DNA from: JACRAR01 sp041674385
Lineage (GTDB): Bacteria; Pseudomonadota; Gammaproteobacteria; Burkholderiales; Rhodocyclaceae
Length of the DNA stretch: 19,178 nt
NCBI GenBank assembly: GCA_041674385.1
Contig: JBAYVU010000056.1
Location: 1-19,178, forward strand
Direction of reading: 5' to 3'
Below are positions 16,813-19,178 of this stretch, piece by piece. The notes under the pieces were generated by a model. It did no database searches. It worked only from the letters and a program-made list of their open reading frames with translations, and had not been told where the DNA came from. Each line of letters starts with the position of its first letter. Position 1 is the stretch's first letter. The position numbers and the translations under genes are program-made.

Positions 16813-16813
16813 G

Positions 16814-17644
16814 ATGACGGACAGGCACGCCCGAACCGTGTTCTTCATATCCGACGGTACCGGCATTACCGCAGAAACGCTGGGCCACAGCTTGCTGACG
16901 CAATTCGAGGGGATCGATTTTCGTCAGGTGCGACTTCCATTTGTCTCGACCCTTGGCCAAGCGAGGGAATGCCTGCTGCAGATCCGTCATGCCGCCGAGC
17001 GGGACGGCATTCGTCCGATCGTCGTCACCACCCTGGTGGATCCCAATATCAGCAAGATATTGCGCGAAGCCGATGCGCTATTTCTGGATTTCTTCGAAGC
17101 CTTCATCGTGCCGCTGGAGGACGAACTTGGCGCAAAGTCCACTCACACCATCGGTCGCTCGCATGGCCAGGCCAGCAGCCAGGATTACAGTAACCGCATC
17201 GAGGCGGTGAATTTCACCCTGGCCCACGATGACGGCGCATCCGACTTGAATCTGGACAGGGCTGAAGTGATCCTGGTCGGTGTCTCACGCAGCGGGAAAA
17301 CACCCACCAGCCTGTACCTGGCGCTGCAATTCGGCATCCGGGCGGCCAATTACCCGTTGATCCCCGAGGATTTCGATAGGAAGAAATTGCCCGAAGTCCT
17401 CTATAGGCATCGCGCCAAGCTGTTCGGTCTGACCATTGCGCCGGAACGGCTGCATCAAATACGCACGGAGAGACGGCCCGACAGCAACTATGCATCCCTG
17501 GCGAATTGCCGCTTCGAAATCGAGGAGGCGCAAAAACTGATGAAACGGGAAGGCGTGCGCTGGATGGACTCAACGACAAAATCCATCGAGGAGATCGCCA
17601 CGACGATCATGCAGGCGGTGAAGCTGGACCGTCACGTTTTTTGA
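16814..17644 (+). CDS. ppsR: PEP synthase regulatory protein (kinase/phosphorylase)
   Basis: This DUF299-family enzyme inactivates PEP synthase by ADP-dependent threonine phosphorylation and reactivates it by phosphate-dependent removal. The 276-residue product has the P-loop GVSRSGKT at 156-163, an N-terminal FFISDGTGITAETLGHSLL, and the conserved HTIGRSHGQ near 111-119. Length and motifs are normal. The gene is divergent from ppsA across 73 bases, the typical arrangement, and this supports PpsA rather than pyruvate phosphate dikinase as the target. The last 38 bases overlap the convergent TrmH gene. Confidence 0.97.
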   Translation: MTDRHARTVFFISDGTGITAETLGHSLLTQFEGIDFRQVRLPFVSTLGQARECLLQIRHAAERDGIRPIVVTTLVDPNISKILREADALFLDFFEAFIVPLEDELGAKSTHTIGRSHGQASSQDYSNRIEAVNFTLAHDDGASDLNLDRAEVILVGVSRSGKTPTSLYLALQFGIRAANYPLIPEDFDRKKLPEVLYRHRAKLFGLTIAPERLHQIRTERRPDSNYASLANCRFEIEEAQKLMKREGVRWMDSTTKSIEEIATTIMQAVKLDRHVF

Positions 17645-18422
17645 TCGCGTATTTCTGCCTTACCTCCTCGAACAGGCAGATAGAGGCTGCCGCAGCGACA
17701 TTGAGCGATTCGGCTTTCCCCGGCATGGGGATCTTCACGGCATGGGCGGTTTGGCCAGCCACATCCGTCGTCAAGCCGCCCCCTTCGTTTCCGAACACCC
17801 ACGCCACGGGCCCGGTCAGATCGAGTTCGAAGAGGGTGGCGTCTGCATCGAGCCGGGTTGACACGCTGATTCCGTCAAAGTTGTCGATGATCTGATCCAG
17901 CGCGGCATGTTCGTGAATTCGCAGCAGGAAATGCGCGCCCATGGCCGCACGCAGGATCCGCGGAGACCACGCCTGCGCGCAGCCCTGGCCGAGGAAGATG
18001 TCTGTGATACCGGCCGCTGCGGACGAGCGCAGGATCGCCCCCAGGTTCCCGGCATCCTGTATGGCTTCGAGGAGGACACAGGAGCCCGTCGTCGCTGCCA
18101 GGGTTGGCGGGTGTGGAATGGAAATCAGCGCAAGAATGCCAGTCGGCGTACTGACCGGACTGACTTCCTTGAACAGGGCATCGCCGAACACATACGGATC
18201 CGTCTGACGGCGCAGTGCAAGAAATTCGCTGATTTCGGCCTGTTGCGCCCCGCTTTCGCTGACGGCGAGCAGGTCCGGCGGGCCGTAGCGATCGAACCAG
18301 GCCGAGACGAGATGCATGCCGTCCAGCACGGTCTTGCCCAGCTTGCGCCGCTCGCGGGAGGATTCCGCGAGCAGCCGAAGCTGTTTGAAAGTGGCGTTGT
18401 CGCGGGATGTTATTTTCTTCAT
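17607..18422 (-). CDS. SpoU/TrmH family RNA 2'-O-methyltransferase
   Basis: This 271-residue SPOUT-fold enzyme transfers methyl from S-adenosylmethionine to a ribose 2'-OH in rRNA or tRNA. The three SpoU motifs are visible: N126 and R132 in DAGNLGAILRS, FGNEGGGL at 210-217, and IPMPGKAESLNVAAA at 231-245. An N-terminal RNA-binding segment (about 3-100; TVLDGMHLVSAW) is typical of the RlmB-like branch. The exact target nucleotide cannot be read from sequence. Its 3' end runs 38 bases into ppsR, and its start lies only 28 bases from the divergent senB-like gene. Confidence 0.93.
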   Translation of the reverse strand: MKKITSRDNATFKQLRLLAESSRERRKLGKTVLDGMHLVSAWFDRYGPPDLLAVSESGAQQAEISEFLALRRQTDPYVFGDALFKEVSPVSTPTGILALISIPHPPTLAATTGSCVLLEAIQDAGNLGAILRSSAAAGITDIFLGQGCAQAWSPRILRAAMGAHFLLRIHEHAALDQIIDNFDGISVSTRLDADATLFELDLTGPVAWVFGNEGGGLTTDVAGQTAHAVKIPMPGKAESLNVAAAASICLFEEVRQKYAIKKRDGPASPPA

Positions 18423-18433
18423 TGGGAATCGAA

Positions 18434-18441
18434 AGTATAGT
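18434..18441. promoter_or_regulatory. Symmetric -10 core between trmH-like gene and senB
   Basis: AGTATAGT gives TATAGT on the plus strand (18436-18441) and TATACT on the minus strand (18439-18434), each five of six to consensus. In a 28-base gap this would give very short leaders (a few bases) in both directions, and neither gene has a clear Shine-Dalgarno. No good -35 is seen. Confidence 0.3.
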
Positions 18442-18450
18442 GGCTATTCC

Positions 18451-19178
18451 ATGCCCGCGGCCAAAGTCGTCATTGTCACCCCTGCCCCGCCCGGTTCGCG
18501 CGCCGGCAACCGCAATACGGCGATACGCTGGGCGCAATTCCTGCGCGGTCTGGGCTGTCGCGTTTTGGTCCTGACGCAATGGGCTGGCGAACCCTGTGAT
18601 CTACTGGTCGCCCTCCACGCACGCAAAAGTCATGATGCGTTGCGCGCGTTCCGTGAAAGCCATCCCGAGCGGCCTGCCGTGCTGGCATTAACCGGCACCG
18701 ACCTCTATCGTGACATCCGACAGGACAGGGATGCTGCGGCTTCGCTTGAAATGGCGACACGCCTGATCGTGCTGCAGAAGGAAGCGCTTGAAGAACTGAC
18801 GCCGGAGCAGCGGCGCAAGGCGCGCGTCATACACCAGTCGGTCACGACCTCTCTTGCTCCTGCTCCGCCCGTTCGCAAATTTCGCCTCTGCGTGCTGGGT
18901 CATTTGCGCGAGGAAAAGGATCCGTTTTGCGCAGCCAGGGCATTGCGATGGGTGCCCGATTCAAATGTCGAAATCATCCAGGCCGGCAAGGCGCTTTCGG
19001 CAAAAATGGCGCGTGAAGCCGAACGGCACATGCGCGACGACGCAAGATACCGCTGGGTTGGGGAACTGCCCCATTGGGCAGCGATGCGCCTGCTTTCCCG
19101 CAGCCACGCCATGGCGATCAGCTCGAAAATGGAAGGCGGCGCGCACGTGGTATCCGAAGCCATCGCCATCGGCATACC
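18451..19178 (+). CDS. senB: Selenosugar synthase SenB-like glycosyltransferase (partial, cut by window edge)
   Basis: An open frame starts at ATG 18451 and runs without a stop to the edge (242 complete codons), so the C-terminus is missing. It is a GT4-type glycosyltransferase resembling the SenB family (formerly a TIGR04348 glycosyltransferase), which makes a selenosugar from selenophosphate and UDP-GlcNAc in selenoneine biosynthesis. Family-like features are an N-terminal VVIVTPAPPGSRAGNRNTA, ALHARKS at 54-60, TGTDLYRDI at 81-89, GHLREEKDP at 150-158, RWVGELPH at 201-208 and SKMEGGAHVVSEAI at 225-238. The usual partners are senA (selenoneine synthase) and a selD-type gene (senC); neither is visible and they would lie to the right. 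An ordinary GT4 transferase is the main alternative. Confidence 0.8.
   Translation, partial: MPAAKVVIVTPAPPGSRAGNRNTAIRWAQFLRGLGCRVLVLTQWAGEPCDLLVALHARKSHDALRAFRESHPERPAVLALTGTDLYRDIRQDRDAAASLEMATRLIVLQKEALEELTPEQRRKARVIHQSVTTSLAPAPPVRKFRLCVLGHLREEKDPFCAARALRWVPDSNVEIIQAGKALSAKMAREAERHMRDDARYRWVGELPHWAAMRLLSRSHAMAISSKMEGGAHVVSEAIAIGI

Noticed and set aside
17597..17644. A possible terminator at the ppsR end: a short stem near GGTGAAGC...GTCACG followed by six Ts (17637-17642).
   Set aside because: The stem is only about four base pairs with a long loop, and the Ts encode the last residue. It is too weak to call a terminator.

Overview
The window looks like chromosomal core DNA of a betaproteobacterium, probably Rhodocyclales or Nitrosomonadales. 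The clues are gene order: smpB / ratA-rnfH / DUF4124 / guaB-guaA / tadA in one stretch, mltG-tmk-holB-pilZ-tatD as one run, and divergent ppsA and ppsR. Most of the window is GC-rich; the left end (the ankyrin gene and the tmk/holB junction) is visibly richer in A+T. No rRNA, tRNA, tmRNA, insertion sequence, CRISPR or phage gene was seen. Packing is extreme: the longest gap between genes is about 93 bases, so no stretch over 300 bases lacks a gene. Bases 1-47 are AT-rich sequence after the last gene and show nothing recognisable.

Layout from left to right. (1) 48-4535, minus strand, read from right to left: mltG, tmk, holB, pilZ, tatD and an exported ankyrin protein, joined by 0-12 base gaps or start/stop overlaps. 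The run combines wall glycan cleavage, dTTP supply, the clamp loader, type IV pilus assembly and a TatD nuclease. (2) 4611-6428, plus: ygfZ (folate-dependent Fe-S maintenance) and an NRDE/TANGO2-family gene. (3) 6418-7375, minus: tadA followed one base later by an L,D-transpeptidase-fold gene with no export signal. (4) 7469-8236, plus: a FAH-family hydrolase with a good promoter and ribosome binding site. (5) 8243-11275, minus: guaB-guaA, the two steps from IMP to GMP. (6) 11347-11793, plus: a periplasmic DUF4124 protein. (7) 11797-12547, minus: ratA-rnfH; 12595-13041, plus: smpB. (8) 13031-16740, minus: ppsA-nfeD-stomatin/QmcA. (9) 16814-17644, plus: ppsR, the kinase/phosphorylase that controls PpsA, divergent from its target. 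(10) 17607-18422, minus: a SpoU/TrmH RNA 2'-O-methyltransferase. (11) 18451 to the window edge, plus: the first 242 codons of a SenB-type selenosugar synthase, which suggests a selenoneine locus continuing beyond the window.

Two general patterns stand out. Five of the six divergent gene pairs are separated by a very short gap containing a symmetric TATA core that reads as a -10 box on both strands. All five convergent pairs overlap or nearly touch, which leaves no room for intergenic intrinsic terminators. The most unusual single item is the truncated senB-like gene at the right edge. The rest is mainly well-known housekeeping content.
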